A stretch of 64,000 nucleotides of DNA from Fagopyrum homotropicum (Eukaryota > Streptophyta > Magnoliopsida > Caryophyllales > Polygonaceae), in the NCBI GenBank assembly GCA_033239125.1, contig BSWB01000008.1, positions 11,252,001 to 11,316,000 on the forward strand, read 5' to 3'. A program made the translations under genes and the position numbers. The notes beneath the pieces were generated by a model. The model was not told the origin of the DNA. It saw only the letters and a list, made by a program, of their open reading frames with translations, and did no database searches. Numbering within the stretch: position 1 is the first letter of the stretch; the number at the start of each line of letters is the position of its first letter. Below, piece after piece: positions 43,640-56,100 of the stretch.

Positions 43640-44919
43640 CTATGATCTAGCCTCCTCCAGCATTCCTTTTGGGTTTATAACCGTTTGTGAAGGTAATCCT
43701 CCGGAGGACCTAGTTTCGATCCTTATAATGGCTTCCGCCATTTGACCAACCTGTTTTTCAAGGTTCTTGATGGTGGATTCTGTTGTTTGGACATGAGTAG
43801 CAAAGTGTTTAGTCAAAACCTGCAACATATATTCAGTTGAGTGATACTTACCTTGACGGGGCTGTTGTTGTTGGTTTTGTTGATCCCTCAAACGAAAGTT
43901 TTGTTGGTCACGCCAATTTGGCATGAAATTCTGTGCATAGGGATCGTTCCTAGGCCTTTGCTGCTGTGGTTGTCCATAACCCATTGCGTTCACCTCAGCA
44001 TCGTCATCCTGGACTTGTTGACACATGTCCGTTGGATGGTATGGGTTAGCATATACTCCACAAGCTTTGAGCTGTTGTGGGGTTCCCATAACTATTAGTC
44101 TCTTCACCATTTCCTTCAACTCCGGGAGCTTGGTGGAAATCTCGCTCTTCCCGAAACTCACAGCATGAACTCCTTTCTTAGCCGGGGTCCTTCCAAAGTT
44201 CCGAGTACCTTCCGCTAGTTCCTGTATCTTTTCCAAAGCAAGGTCAGGAGTAGAGTTAAGAATATTACCTCCGCAAGCCGCATCGACGATCCTCCTTTTA
44301 TTGTCTAGCAAGCCATTATACAAGTACAAGACTAGATCTTGAGTTGAATACCCGTGAAAAGAACAGCTGGATCGAAGGCGTGCAAACCTTTCGAAGTACT
44401 CGTAGAGAATTTCATTCGCCTCTTGCTCGATGTTGCTTATAATTTTCTTCAAGCTATTGACCTTCTTGGCTGGAAAGTATTTCTCTAAAAACGCCTTGTG
44501 AAGGTTCTCCCAAGTGTCGATACTCCCAGATGGAAGGTGGTAATACCAATCATCCGCGGAATCTTTGAGTGTGAATGCCCTCATCTTGATTTATTCTTCG
44601 GTAATGTTGGCCGGCTTCATGCTCATACAACGGTATGGAACTTCCCAAGGTGCTTCATGGGGTCTTCACCACTTAGCCCATGGAAGGATGGAAGCAAGTG
44701 AATGAGGCCCGGCTTGAGCTCAAAGTTGACTCCTTCCCCTAATGCCGGTATAGTGACCGCAAGAGGGTTTTGAGCCAAGGTGGGTTGCGTAAGTTGACGA
44801 AGAGTACGGTCAGCCATCTCTTGTTGAAGTTGTTGTTGTCTTCGTTGCCGGATGTGCGTCCTCTCAATTTCTGGATCACAAGAAGCAAAGCCGGAATTAG
44901 TAGCACGGGTTTGAACCAT
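43640..44919 (-). pseudogene. A3: gag
   Basis: This is the capsid and nucleocapsid protein. It starts at ATG 44919 (MVQTRATNSGFA). After 98 codons a frameshift and a TAA interrupt it; the frame resumes at 44584 and is open for 314 codons to 43640. The capsid signature is present (DWYYHLPSGSI-TWENLHKAFLEKYFP, YEYFERFARLRSSCSFHG). The zinc-knuckle position reads ACGVYANPYHPTDMC, with Tyr where the second Cys should be. The end (LPSQTVINPKG) is where gag normally runs into protease, but a stop follows eight codons later. Confidence 0.85.
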
Positions 44920-44967
44920 AAAAATGGTTCAACACAATAATCAATAATAACAATAAAACACTAAAAC

Positions 44968-44985
44968 TCCCCGGCAACGGCGCCA
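44968..44985 (-). other. A3: primer binding site (tRNA-Asp type)
   Basis: The complement TCCCCGGCAACGGCGCCA stands five bases before the 5' LTR border and is identical to the sites of A1 and A2. Confidence 0.87.
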
Positions 44986-44990
44986 AAATT

Positions 44991-46297
44991 TGACCGTGAT
45001 GGATGAATCTACACTAGGTTGATTCTAAGCATGCGATTGCTACTTTGGTGAGTTCCTTTTACAAGTTTTCAAGTAATCTCCCGTCTCGATCATATATATG
45101 TGGTGAGTCAACCGGCATCAACACAATTTAACAGGTTAGTGTTCCGTAAACCAACAAGAACAAATAACAAGTTAGCTTTCAAAGAAAGACTAAGGGATAT
45201 AAAGAGAAGATTAAAACCGTTAAACTTATCTTTATATTTGTATTCCTTTTCTCTAAGTAATTACAACCCGTTATTACTTAAAGTTGCTACTAGATTAAAG
45301 ACCCGAACCCGGAACCTATTAATCCTAGTTATTTGCATGCACGTTAGAACCTAAGGTGATCAATCTCAAGCAATAGTAAACATGAAAATAGACAATAGAG
45401 ATCAAGGAAATACAAAGCATTACTGAACAAAAACTTATATTAAAAAGAACTTACAACCAAAGTAACAACACAGCTTCAAACCAACCCAATGTAGCAAGGG
45501 AGTTAGCAACTCATTACAAAGGTAGCAAGATAATCTAAGTGGATAATTTATTGGATAACAAGATGGATCATTCTAGCAATCAACCAAGGACTATTTATAC
45601 TACAAAAGACACTAAATAGGAGTAAATGGCCGGCCCAAAACAGCCACCTTTAATGCAATAAAGGTGGTGTAAACAGCCGGAGTAAAGCTTCTGACGTTAA
45701 ACCGCAGGGGCGGCCTTCAGGTCCGCAGGGGCGGTGAAGGCAAAAACGCTTGATCTTCTTCATGGCCGCAGGGGCGGCCAAGTACTTCCGTTGGGGCGGA
45801 TCTTCAATGCTCTTCAAACGACTGACCCTTCGACTTCCTAGCGTTTCTGATGCCAAGCCGCCGGGGCGTCCGTATGTCACAGCAGGGGCGGTGACACAGC
45901 CTCTTCTTCTTCCAGCTCCCAAGTTTAGGCGCAGGTAGGGGCGCAATGGAAGGCGCAGGGGGGCTGGTCTTCGTCTTTTCAAAGCAGGTCACCGCAAGGG
46001 CGCCAAGGAGTGGCGCAGGGGCGGTGACACACTTCATGGCCGGCGTTGGTGAAGGCGCAGGGAGCGCTCCGGTGTAAGGCGTCACCCGCAGAGGCGGTGG
46101 CAAGGCTCCGCTGGGGCGGTGAGACAACAGAAGCTTTGCTTCATGATCGATCTTCACTCCTAAGTGCTCATAACTCCTTCCTTAACTTCTTTTAGTCTTC
46201 TTTTTCTGGACCAAGGAGTTAGTAGCATAAACCTACACAAATGCAATAAAAAGACTCTAAAAACTATCCTAAATGATAGTGATTCCATCACCTATCA
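44991..46297 (-). repeat. A3: 5' LTR
   Basis: This 1307-bp LTR, in minus orientation, runs from TGATAGGTGATGG to CACGGTCA. Compared with the 3' LTR it lacks exactly 213 bp (38774-38986), between TGACCG and TGATGG on plus. The missing part is the Athila-like LTR end. The dyad cluster is at 45703-46120 and the TATA box at 45599-45592. Confidence 0.9.
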
Positions 46298-46366
46298 ATA
46301 TACTAAAAATGTATTGATTATATTTTCTAGATGCTTGGTTGGTTTGAATTTAATACAGGTCTTATC
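46298..46366. other. Short older host segment between A3 and L5
   Basis: This 69-bp AT-rich stretch includes the right ATATA copy of A3 and the left TTATC copy of L5 (46362-46366). It probably continues the sequence left of 38768, and reappears as TTATCAAA at 56364-56371. No gene is seen. Confidence 0.7.
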
Positions 46367-46554
46367 TGTAATATCCGGAATTTTTATTCCGTTCAATTCC
46401 GTAACAAACCGTATTTCGATCTTTTGATCCTTAACTGTCTACGTAGTTGGACACTATATCTCAAAATTTTATCATTTTATGTAATATCACTTCACATAAA
46501 ATGATAAGATTTTATTAGTAGCAAACCCTAATCCAAACCCTAGTGTATATCATG

Positions 46555-46690
46555 ACTTGTCTTTGACAAAGCCATGACGCTCTAGTGACGAGATCAAGAC
46601 AAGCCCAAGACGAAGTCAAGACGAGACCATGACGAGTTATGACGAGGCCATGACAAATTCATGACAAAGCCATGCATGGCTATGAAAAGC
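46555..46690 (+). repeat. L5 LTR: clustered CATGACGAG-type words
   Basis: About ten imperfect copies of a nine-base word occur (CATGACGCT, CAAGACGAA, CAAGACGAG, CATGACGAG, TATGACGAG, CATGACAAA). They include GGCCATGAC and GCCATGCATGGC, which is itself palindromic. The second LTR has them at 53368-53503. Confidence 0.6.
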
Positions 46691-48828
46691 TGTTGACAAG
46701 GTTTTGACAAGGCTTGACAACCTCAGCCAATTCTTTCTTACCTTGCTTCAGCCCAACCTTTTGCCTATGTTCTTCAGCCCACACAACCACCGCACACCTT
46801 CTCCTCCTTCCTTTCTTGTGACCCATTTCCGGACTGCTTGTACAGGCCCAGCCGCAGCCCATGACAGCCTTGCTTACATGCCCAGCCATAACTCTCCCTT
46901 CCTGCAGGCCGTGCAGCACTCCCCTCCACCCTAAGAGCACACACGTTTCCTCTCATCCCAACTGGAAGAGCTCCCACGTTCTGGACGTTTCAAAGATCGT
47001 AACTCCCCGCAGATCACGCCTCCTCTTGCTCCCTCTTTAGATACCTTCCATTCTCACCAAATCCTCTCCTGCACACGTTCAGCATTTGCCTCAGACGCAA
47101 AACTCGCAAGGAAGAAACCAGCAGGTCGCAGTAGCGGATCTATAGCCAGACGCCTCCCTCCTTCTCTGTACTCAGATGCAGAAACGCACCGGGGAGAAGC
47201 CAGCAAGTCTCGTAGCAGTGGATCCATAGCCCTAACGTCTTTCTTTTGCACAGCCGGTGCACGAGGGTGGCGAGTCTTCGTCCCTCCTTCCCCATTCACG
47301 TCCAGGTACAAGCATCGATCACCTCCCTTTCCAGCCTTCAACCTAATATGTATGAAACCGTTGTGTAGTGACGAAGGAGCCTCCCTGAAGGATACAACCC
47401 ACACCGAATCAGTGGAGTCTGCTAGAGAAGTAGGGTAAGTCTCCTATTTTGGATACATTCTTACTCTAGTATTGATCCCTACATCCAACTGCGCATCTCT
47501 TATCTTCACGTGCAGTACCAAGGACACCTTTGGAGTGTCACAGGCTAGGGATCGAATTCTCCACCTTACTCGTTAAGCCACCAAGGACACCATCCTGCAA
47601 CCATCGAAGTGAGTAAGTATACCTCACTCTAAGTTTAAGCAGTGGGAAGAAGATAGACTAATGTAATCCAGTTGTGTGGTTAGGCAAGTACCGGACATCC
47701 GGTAGAATTGATGAGCCTCTTCTTCCCTTCTTCCTCAGGTCCTAATTGAGATTTAAACCTTCCTTAACCTGACTTAGAGTTACAATTTGTAGATCTGTGA
47801 AGATCCTGTCTTTTTCTGAATTTTCGAAACTGTGTCGAGTATTCAACTTCGGGGACAGATTTAGGTATGCTAAACTCATTCTTTGTTGCTAAATTTTGAA
47901 TATGTTGTAGTCAGTAGTACATAGTAGATCATACTAAAATTTGGGAAGAATCAGAGTTACGGGTTGAGAGTTATGATGTTGCAAAGTTGACTCCTCATGC
48001 AGTTTTTATAAGTGTGCTGAGTGTTGAGAAAAACAGCATGTGATGCAGTTTGTGAGAAGGTTTTAAATAGGCTTTTGATCTCCTTTGCTGCTGAACTTTG
48101 GATATATTATAGATAAGATTTTACAGTAGAACATATCAAAATTTGGGATAAATCTAGCGAACGGTTTAGGAGTTATGATTTTTCAAAGTTAAGACACTGT
48201 GTTGTTTGTTAAGTGTTTGCTGAATTTCCTAAGTGTGGAAAACTGCATGTCGATACAGTTTTGTGATCCAGATTTGGATAAGTTAGACTCCTCCTTTAGT
48301 GCTGATTTTTGGATATGTTGTATTTAGTATTATATAGTATAACATACTGAAATTGGAGAATATCCCGAGTTATAGTTAAGGAGATATGATTCTCCATAGT
48401 TGGTTCCTCATGCAGTTTTTAGGTTATGTTGATATACTCTAAGTATGAGAATAACTGCTTGCCATGTAGTTTTGTGAAATAGATTTGGAGGGGTTACTGA
48501 CCTTTGTTGGACGTGATCTTTGGATATATTGTTGATGGATATGATAGGAGCATGTAGTAAAAGTTGAGAGCGATCTGTTGGGTTAATCCAGATTTAGGAT
48601 GTTCCGAAGTTGGGTTTAAGTATAGTTTAGTTTAGAAGAGTTGTGTTAGGTTTTAAGTGTCGATCCATCTTATGCGTTTATGTCCTTGTGAGGATGTTGA
48701 GCCTATAAGTATAAGGACTTCTAGTTGACTAGAGCGTTGTTTGATTCGTGTGCCTTGTCTTGAACAGGCGTAGTGCGTTTTCCCGAGGGGAACTTGAGAG
48801 TGTGCTGATCGGTTGCTCTTGGAGACTG

Positions 48829-49272
48829 GTAAGTCCACGGACTTACTTAGTTGGCTTCTTGTATGAGTGTAACGTGTATGAGTGGTGTTTGCTAGTTATG
48901 ATAAACAACGAAACCGGATTAGGCCGATTTTATTGTAATACGTAATTGACTCAAGTGTATGATAACGGGTCGTGACATCATCTGCCTAGCTCTTGTGAGA
49001 GTCTAGGAGGTTCCCTGTGACCAGCCCAGTCAGGTAGATGGTCAGATGCATTAGTACCATTCCTTGTTGGTAAACGGGGACAGGGGCGAGGTTTGGGAAT
49101 CCCTCGTGTCACAAAATAAGTATCATTAGTAACGACATATCACCTAATTGAAGATAATAAAAGGATTGAGTGTTGCATGTTGATTGTGTATGTTGTGTGT
49201 TTGTGCTTTTACCTTTATACTTATGCATATAATGTTAGCTAACGGTTTTATACCGCTTGTAGAGCCTTGCAG
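48829..49272 (+). other. L5 5' LTR: intron-like segment
   Basis: The donor GTAAGT at 48829 is inside GTAAGTCC-AC-GGACTTAC (48829-48846). Branch-like CTAAC is at 49239 and acceptor TTGCAG ends at 49272. The 3' LTR repeats it at 55643-56074 and the chromovirus LTR at 30910-31401. Confidence 0.42.
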
Positions 49273-49564
49273 GTTAAGACAGATGTAGAGAGATCTAGAG
49301 GAAATGGTCAGCCGGGTCCACGTACTCATTTAGTTGGGGATGGGGATGTCTTCTGTTCTTCATATGCGTCGTTTTAGTACATTTGCTTTGTAAGGCTGAT
49401 ACATATTCTTCATGTATACATTGTTTAAAGTTTTCAAATGTTTTAAATACTTTTGTGCCTTGTTGAAAGATCCTAGTGAAATTGTTGTCAAACTAAGGTC
49501 GAGACCCAATGTGAGGTCCTAACCAGTATCGCCGCGACTTCTCCGAATTTGGGGTGTTACAATA

Positions 49565-49576
49565 TGGTATCAGAGC
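49565..49576 (+). other. L5: primer binding site (initiator tRNA-Met type)
   Basis: TGGTATCAGAGC starts three bases after the LTR end. From general knowledge it complements the 3' end of plant initiator tRNA-Met, the usual primer of chromoviruses and copia elements. Confidence 0.85.
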
Positions 49577-52500
49577 TCTAGGTTGGCAACAATGGCACTT
49601 GAAATCTTCTGAAAAACCGAATCTATAAAACAACTAGAACCCGAAAGGGGTGTAGAATTTTCAAAACGGATTTCTGTTTTTACCCAACGCATAGTCGGGT
49701 TGTTGGGTTAGTAGTACGTTGGACCACCTTCGCTCTCCGTGGATCTCTACAACTTGGATCGATAGGAGTTAGCTTATAGACTTTTTATGATGTTTATTAT
49801 AATATGTTATATACATGTGTATGCTTAGCTTGTTAGTATCCTAAAAGATATTGTATATCCTTTAGTCGTGATATCACGAAGCGATTATCGCCTCATGATA
49901 AATCGACTACGGACTTGAAGAATCTCCAACACGAAGCAATGGAATCGGGCCTTGAATTAAGTATTATACTTGGGTAGGTTGCTTGGTGATCCTTACGAAT
50001 CATCCAAAGAACAAGTGCGCAAGGAAGTAAAGTTGTGAAGATAATTTTTACCACAAGCACAATCAGATGAGGAAGAAATTCCTGAGTCAGTTCAGTTAGA
50101 AGGAATAGAAGGTCGTACAAGGAACTCGGCATACGAGGCCGAGAGATGGAATTAGAAGAACCATGCAAGAGACTACAAGAGTGCGGGGTAGAGATAACAA
50201 TATTGGACCGAGACAAGTAGAATTGAGTACAACCAAGATTGTGGAATCAAGGACATTACAATCGAGGCTCGTGCCCCAAAGACCAGTATGGGCATGAGAA
50301 ACCAGAAGAGATAGAGTGTTAATCCGGGTGTGAGAATCTAAGGTGCACGGAATGAAGACCTACAATTGAGTGTAAAAGCAAAAAGGAAGACTTCACAAGC
50401 GTGGGGAGGTTTTGACCTCCTCAGAGATATAAGAAGTTTGAAAGAAACCGCGACGCCAATATCTAAAGAATGGAAGCTTGTAGCAGGGTCAACGGAGTTT
50501 CATGAAGGCGATATTACTACTAACTTCAGTGAAGAAATGTGTATGGGAGGACGACCTTGCTGGAATCGAGAGTCCAAGGTAACCCTAATTATCATGGGAC
50601 TTAAGCCATCAACACAGACGGTCCATGCAAGAGGAACTGCAAGTGGATGATCATTACGACCATAAGAATTGCAAAGACGTTTGCAAGCTATCGTAGGAAA
50701 CTTGAAACGACTATTTATGTCAGATGAATGACACAATCGGACTAGAGAAAGAGAGTTGTCCCAAAGGAAGCAGAAGAATGAAAGATAAGACGAACTAAAG
50801 AAGGATAAAAGGATTAATCTAGTAGGTGATGTGCACCAAAAGTTTAATACCAGTAAGGTATGAAATTGAGATAAGTCAATTATAGACTGACCGATGTCAA
50901 CCAAGGACGTGCAAGTATTGTTTGGTATTGACGAGTTATGTGCCGTTAAGAAGAGATATTTGTGATTGTGGATCTATGGAGTAGCTTTACCGACGCCTTA
51001 GAGGATTTCCTCAAGTAGGAAACGACAACCTTCTTGGATTAATTAAAGGTATATAGAGAAACGTTCTAAGGGTTACTTCTTGGCTATTCAAGATCAAACT
51101 CCGGTCAAGTCAGGGAGTTTGGATCCGTGGTAGAAGAATTAAGAAAGTAAGCGGAAGAAGTTGTTTTTCAATCGTTGTTTTATTTTCTCAAGGCAAGTAA
51201 AGAAGGTACTTGGTACTTCATCCGTATAAGACTCATGGTGTAATTGGAAGAAAGAGTTTTGGGGTCAATCATTTTATACTTACAGAAAAGGTCCTTAAGA
51301 TTAATGAGTGACAACAGGATAATCAGAGTAGCGCAGCGGAAGCGTGGTGGGTCCTAACCCACAAAGCAAGAAGCTCAAGGGTACTGATGGATGTCGTGTC
51401 GAGTTTAAGATGGTGATAGTCGGTGAAATGCATTCTAGTTGGAAGAAACGTGAGATAGGCTATGTGAGTGACCGAAAATGTTGTACGGAAACTTATGTGT
51501 ATGTAGAGATTAAAAAAAAAAGGAGACTGGTACTCTATTATGGATCCGAGTGGAGAGTGATGGCTTTGTTACATGTTGCCAAACAAGTAGTTTTGGAATT
51601 CTATACTAATGGAATACTCTAGAGTGAGTTTTTTGGATGGATTAGGAAAGAATTAATGATGTAATAAAAGTATTGTGCATGGCCTGCACTAGAAAGCTCA
51701 AAGTGAGTAATTACCATCCTGAGTCGAAGATACATAAGAAAGAGAAGCGACAGGAGCATACTTGTAACCTAGTAACCGTGCATAAAGAAAGCATAATCTC
51801 GGAGTAGATTTTATGTGTAATGTTATGCCGGAATAGAGCCGAGTTGCGTTTTGAATTAGAGGGATATTACTAGCCCGATAAAAGTGGAGGATACAAGAGT
51901 TCAATGTTGATGGTGTGTTAGCATTTATCGAGTATTTATGGTCAAATAACTGTGATATAAGATCACTTTGTGTCTAATACCGTCATTCCGGACATATTCT
52001 ATGTCACTTAAGATCTTGGGAAATGCGTGGGAAGCCTAGGTTAGAGCTAACGATATATTAGAGATCTATAAATAATATAATAATGCCAAGTGAACAAAGA
52101 GGATGACCACTAGTTTTGATTTTTAGTTGTCTCGAGTGTTATACCTGAAAAGGGTAAAGGTGACGATTCCTTACCTGAGGAATAAGATGACTGGGTAATA
52201 TTAAAAGACAAGACCAAGTGGGTCGTGATACAAAGAGCATTGAGCACTTGGTAAGTGTTGGTGGATGCCCAAGACCTTGGACCTGATTGTGTAGTTAGAA
52301 CCTTTTCAGAAGGCCGGAAGCAAGTGGTCATAACGAAGGGAAGAAAGTCAAATAGATCATTTTCCATAGGGTCATCAAAGGATCTAGAAGTGAGTTGTGT
52401 AAGGCAACCATTAGAAGTTTTAAAGCGGTTTAAAAGTGACTGATGGACTAATATTCCTCACCCTATTGGAGAGTGCAGCTTCAATTTTCCACAGAGACTA

Positions 52501-52978
52501 AGTTTGGGAACTGAGTTGAGAATTTCAGTTGGAGAGATACCTACCAGACACGAGTTAGGTCATCAGATTAGAGGACCAGAGAGTTGAGCCGGATGATACC
52601 GGTGAGATATCCGGTAACCACTCTAGAAAGTGGTAGCATACGCTTGTGATCTAAGTACCTGAAAAGATTTAAAATTCAGTGGTTTTATGAAAAGCTAATA
52701 AGGCTACCTAAGATATGGTGGATAGTAAGAGACGTAACCTTTCAAAGACCTATGTAGCGATAGTTGTAACCTCGAGAGTGAAGAGTTAGGGCTTGACCTT
52801 GTATGTGTGATATTGTTTGACTGCTTGTTTATTTCATGATTGAGTGTTTAGTCAGTGATGTGTTCTTTTGGTAACCATGATGTGCGGGATACTTAGATGT
52901 GGAAATGACGAGACTTTTGTGTAGTGATCAAACACACCTATTTGGTGCCTTAAAGGCCGATCAAGATTGTCTTACCAT

Positions 52979-53050
52979 AAGTTTCGGAACGAAACTTATT
53001 TTGAGGGGGATCTGATGAAACGGCCGGATTTTTCGTTACGCTTTGATAGG
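52979..53050 (+). repeat. L5: second, decayed copy of the 3' LTR junction
   Basis: GTTTCGGAACGAAACTTATT, then a GGGGG run, GATCTGA and TGAAACGGCCGG, resembles the true junction at 53147-53195 (GTTTCGGGACAAAACTTATT, GGGGG, TACTGA, TGTAATATCCGG). It may be a remnant of an earlier LTR or a template-switch scar. Confidence 0.5.
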
Positions 53051-53179
53051 GTTACAGGAGTTTAGAAAACGAAATTAAAATTTAGTGAGATTAGGATATA
53101 AAAGTTTAATTTTGGAAGTCGTTTGATTAAATACCTTGTTCTAAGTTTCGGGACAAAACTTATTTTAAGGGGGTACTGA

Positions 53180-56100
53180 TGTAATATCCGGAATTTTTAT
53201 TCCGTTAAATTCCGTAGCAAACCGGATTTCGATCTTTTGATCCTTAGCTGTCTACGTAGTTGGACACTATATCTCAAAATTTTATCATTTTATGTAATAT
53301 CACTTCACATAAAATGATAAGATTTTATTAGTAGCAAACCCTAATCCAAACCCTAGTGTATATCATGACTTGTCTTTGACAAAGCCATGACGCCCTAGTG
53401 ACGAGATCAAGACGAGCCCAAGATAAAGTCAAGACGAGACCATGACGAGTTATGACGAGGCCATGACAAATTCATGACAAAGCCATGCATGGCTATGAAA
53501 AGTTGTTGACAAGGTTTTGACAAGGCTTGACAACCTCAGCCCATTCTTTCTTACCTTGCTTCAGCCCAACCTTTTGCCTATGTTCTTCAGCCCACACAAC
53601 CACCGCACACCTTCTCCTCCTTCCTTTCTTGTGACCCATTTCCGGATTGCTTGTACAGGCCCAGCCGCAGCCCATGACAACCTTGCTTACATGCCCAGCC
53701 GTAACTCTCCCTTCCTGTAGGCCGTGCAGCACTCCCCTCCACCCCAAGAGCACACACGTTCCCTCTCATCCCAACTGGAAGAGCTCCCACGTTCTGGACG
53801 TTTCAAAGATCGTAACTCCCCGCAGATCATGCCTCCTCTTGCTCCCTCTTCAGATACCTTCCATTCTCACCAGATCCTCTCCTGCACACGTTCACCATTT
53901 GCCTCAGACGCAAAACTCGCAAGGAAGAAACCAGCAGGTCGCAGTAGCGGATCAATAGCCAGACACCTCCCTCCTTCTCTGTACTCAAACACAGAAACGC
54001 ACCGGGGAGAAGCCAGCAGGTCTCGTAGTAGTGGATTCATAGCCCCGACGTCTTTCTTCTACACAGCCAGTGCACGAGGGGTGGCGAGTCTTCGTCCCTC
54101 CTTCCCCATTCACGTCCAGGTACAAGCATCGATCGCCTTCCTTTCCAGCCTTCAACCTGATATGTATGAAACCGTTGTGTAGTGACGAAGGAGCCTCCCT
54201 GCAGCATACAACCCACACCAAATCAGTGGAGTCTGCTAGAGAAGTAGGGTAAGTCTCCTATTCTGGATACATTCTTACTCTAGTATCGATCCCTACATCC
54301 AACAGCGCATCTCGTCTCTTCACGTGCAGTACCAAGGATGCCTTTGGAGTGTCACAGACTAGGGATCGAACTCTCATCCTTACTCACTGAGCCACCAAGG
54401 ACACCATCCTGCAACCATCGAAGTGAGTAAGTATACCTCACTCTAAGTTTAAGTAGTTGGAAGAAGATAGACTAATCTAATCCAGTTGTGTGGTTAGGCA
54501 AGTACCGGACATCCGGTAGAATTGGTGAGCCTCTTCTTCCCTTCTTCCTCAGGTCCTAATCGAGATTTAAACCTTCCTTAACCTGACTTGGAGTTACAAT
54601 TTGTAGATCTCTGAAGATCCAGTCTTTTTCTGAATTTTCGAAACTGTGTCGAGCATCCAACTTCGGGGCCAGATTTAGGTATGCTAAACTCATTCTTTGT
54701 TGCTGAATTTTGGATATGTTGTAGTCAGTAGCATAGTATATCATACTAAAATTTAGGAAGAATTGGAATTACGGGTTGAGAGTTATGATGTTGCAAAGTT
54801 GACTCCTCATGCAGTTTTTATAAATGTGCTGAGTGTTGAAAAAAAGAACATGTGATGAAGTTTTGTGAGATGGTTTTGAATAGGCTTTTGATCTCCTTTG
54901 CTGCTGAATTTTGGATATATTATAGATACGATTTTAAAGTAGAAGATATCAAAATTTGGGATAAATCCAGCGAACGGTTTAGGAGTTATGATTTTTCAAA
55001 GTTAAGACAGTGTGTTGTTTGTTAAGTGTTTGCTGAATTTCCAAAGTGTGGAAAACTGCATGTCGATACAGTTTTGTGATCCAAATTTGGATAAGTTAGA
55101 CTCCTCCTTTAGTGCTGATTTTTGTATATGTTGTAGTTAGTATTATATAGTATAACATACTGAAATTAAAGAATATCCCGAGTTATAGTTAAGGAGATAT
55201 GATTCTCCAAAGTTGGTTCCTCATACAGTTTTTAGGTTATGCTGATATATTCTAAGTATGAGAAAAACTGCTTGTGATGCAGTTTTGTGAAATAGATTTG
55301 GAGGGGTTATCGACCTCCGTTGGACGTGATCTTTGGATATGTTGTTGATGGATATGTATAGGAGCATGTAGTAAAAGTTGAGAGCGATCAGTTGGGTTAA
55401 TCCAGATTTAGGATGTTCCGAAGTTGGGTTTAAGTATAGTTTAGTTTAGAAGAGTTGTGTTAGGTTTTAAGTGTCAATCCATCTTATGCGTTTATGTTCT
55501 TGTGAGGATGTTGAGCCTAGAAGTCTAAGGACTTCTAGTTGACTAGAGCGTTGTTTGATTTGTGTGCCTTGTCTTGAACAGGCGTTGTGCGTTTTCCCGA
55601 GGGGAACTTGAGAGTGTGTTGATCGGTCGCTCTTGGTGACTGGTAAGTCCACGGACTTACTTAACTGGCTTCTTGTATGTGTGTAACGTGTATGAGTGGT
55701 GTTTGCTAGTTATGATAAACAACGAAACCGGATTAGGCTGACTTTATTGTATTACGTAATTGACCCAAGTGTATGATAACGGCTGCCTAGCTCTTGCGAG
55801 AGTCTAGGAGGTTCCATGCGACTAGCCCAGTCAGGTAGACGTTCAGATGCATTAGTACCATTCCTTGTTGGTAAACAGGGACAGGGGCAAGGTTTGGGAA
55901 TCCCTCGTGTCACAAAATAAGTATCATTAGTAACGACATATCACCTAATTAAAGATAATAAAAGGAATGAGTGTTGTGTGTTGATTGTGTATGTTGTGTG
56001 TTTGTGCTTTTACCTTTATACTTATGCATAGAATGTTAGCTAACGGTTTTATACCGCTTGTAGATGTCTTGCAGGTTAAGACAGTTGTAGAGAGATCCGG

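Larger units (their letters stand above)
38768..46297 (-). mobile_element. A3: non-autonomous Athila-type element, minus strand
   Basis: This 7.5-kb element is flanked by perfect 5-bp duplications ATATA (38763-38767 and 46298-46302). It has two LTRs, a tRNA-Asp-type primer site, gag and an env-like ORF, but no protease, RT, RNase H or integrase. After gag the sequence jumps to what looks like the tail after integrase. Movement would need enzymes from a complete relative. It also carries an insertion of about 0.8 kb in the env-like ORF. Confidence 0.9.
46367..49561 (+). repeat. L5: 5' LTR
   Basis: This 3195-bp LTR runs from TGTAATATCCGG to GGTGTTACA. It matches 53180-56363 with a few percent difference by eye. 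It contains a run of ATGACGAG/AAGACGAG-type words at 46555-46690, an intron-like segment at 48829-49272, and blocks shared with the chromovirus LTR. ORFs inside it recur in the other LTR with shifted ends and are not convincing genes. Confidence 0.92.
49562..53179 (+). other. L5: interior without recognisable genes
   Basis: The longest ORFs are under 135 codons, on both strands, and show no gag, protease, RT, RNase H or integrase motif that I can recognise. The sequence is purine-rich on plus. Near its end are two copies of a 3'-end signature (see 52979-53050). The purine tract (TTTTAAGGGGGTACTGA) precedes the 3' LTR. Confidence 0.7.

Noticed and set aside
46680..47404. ORFs of 60-150 codons in the L5 LTRs
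   Set aside because: They recur in the second LTR with altered frames (53493-54221), show no known domain and lie on both strands, so coding is unlikely.
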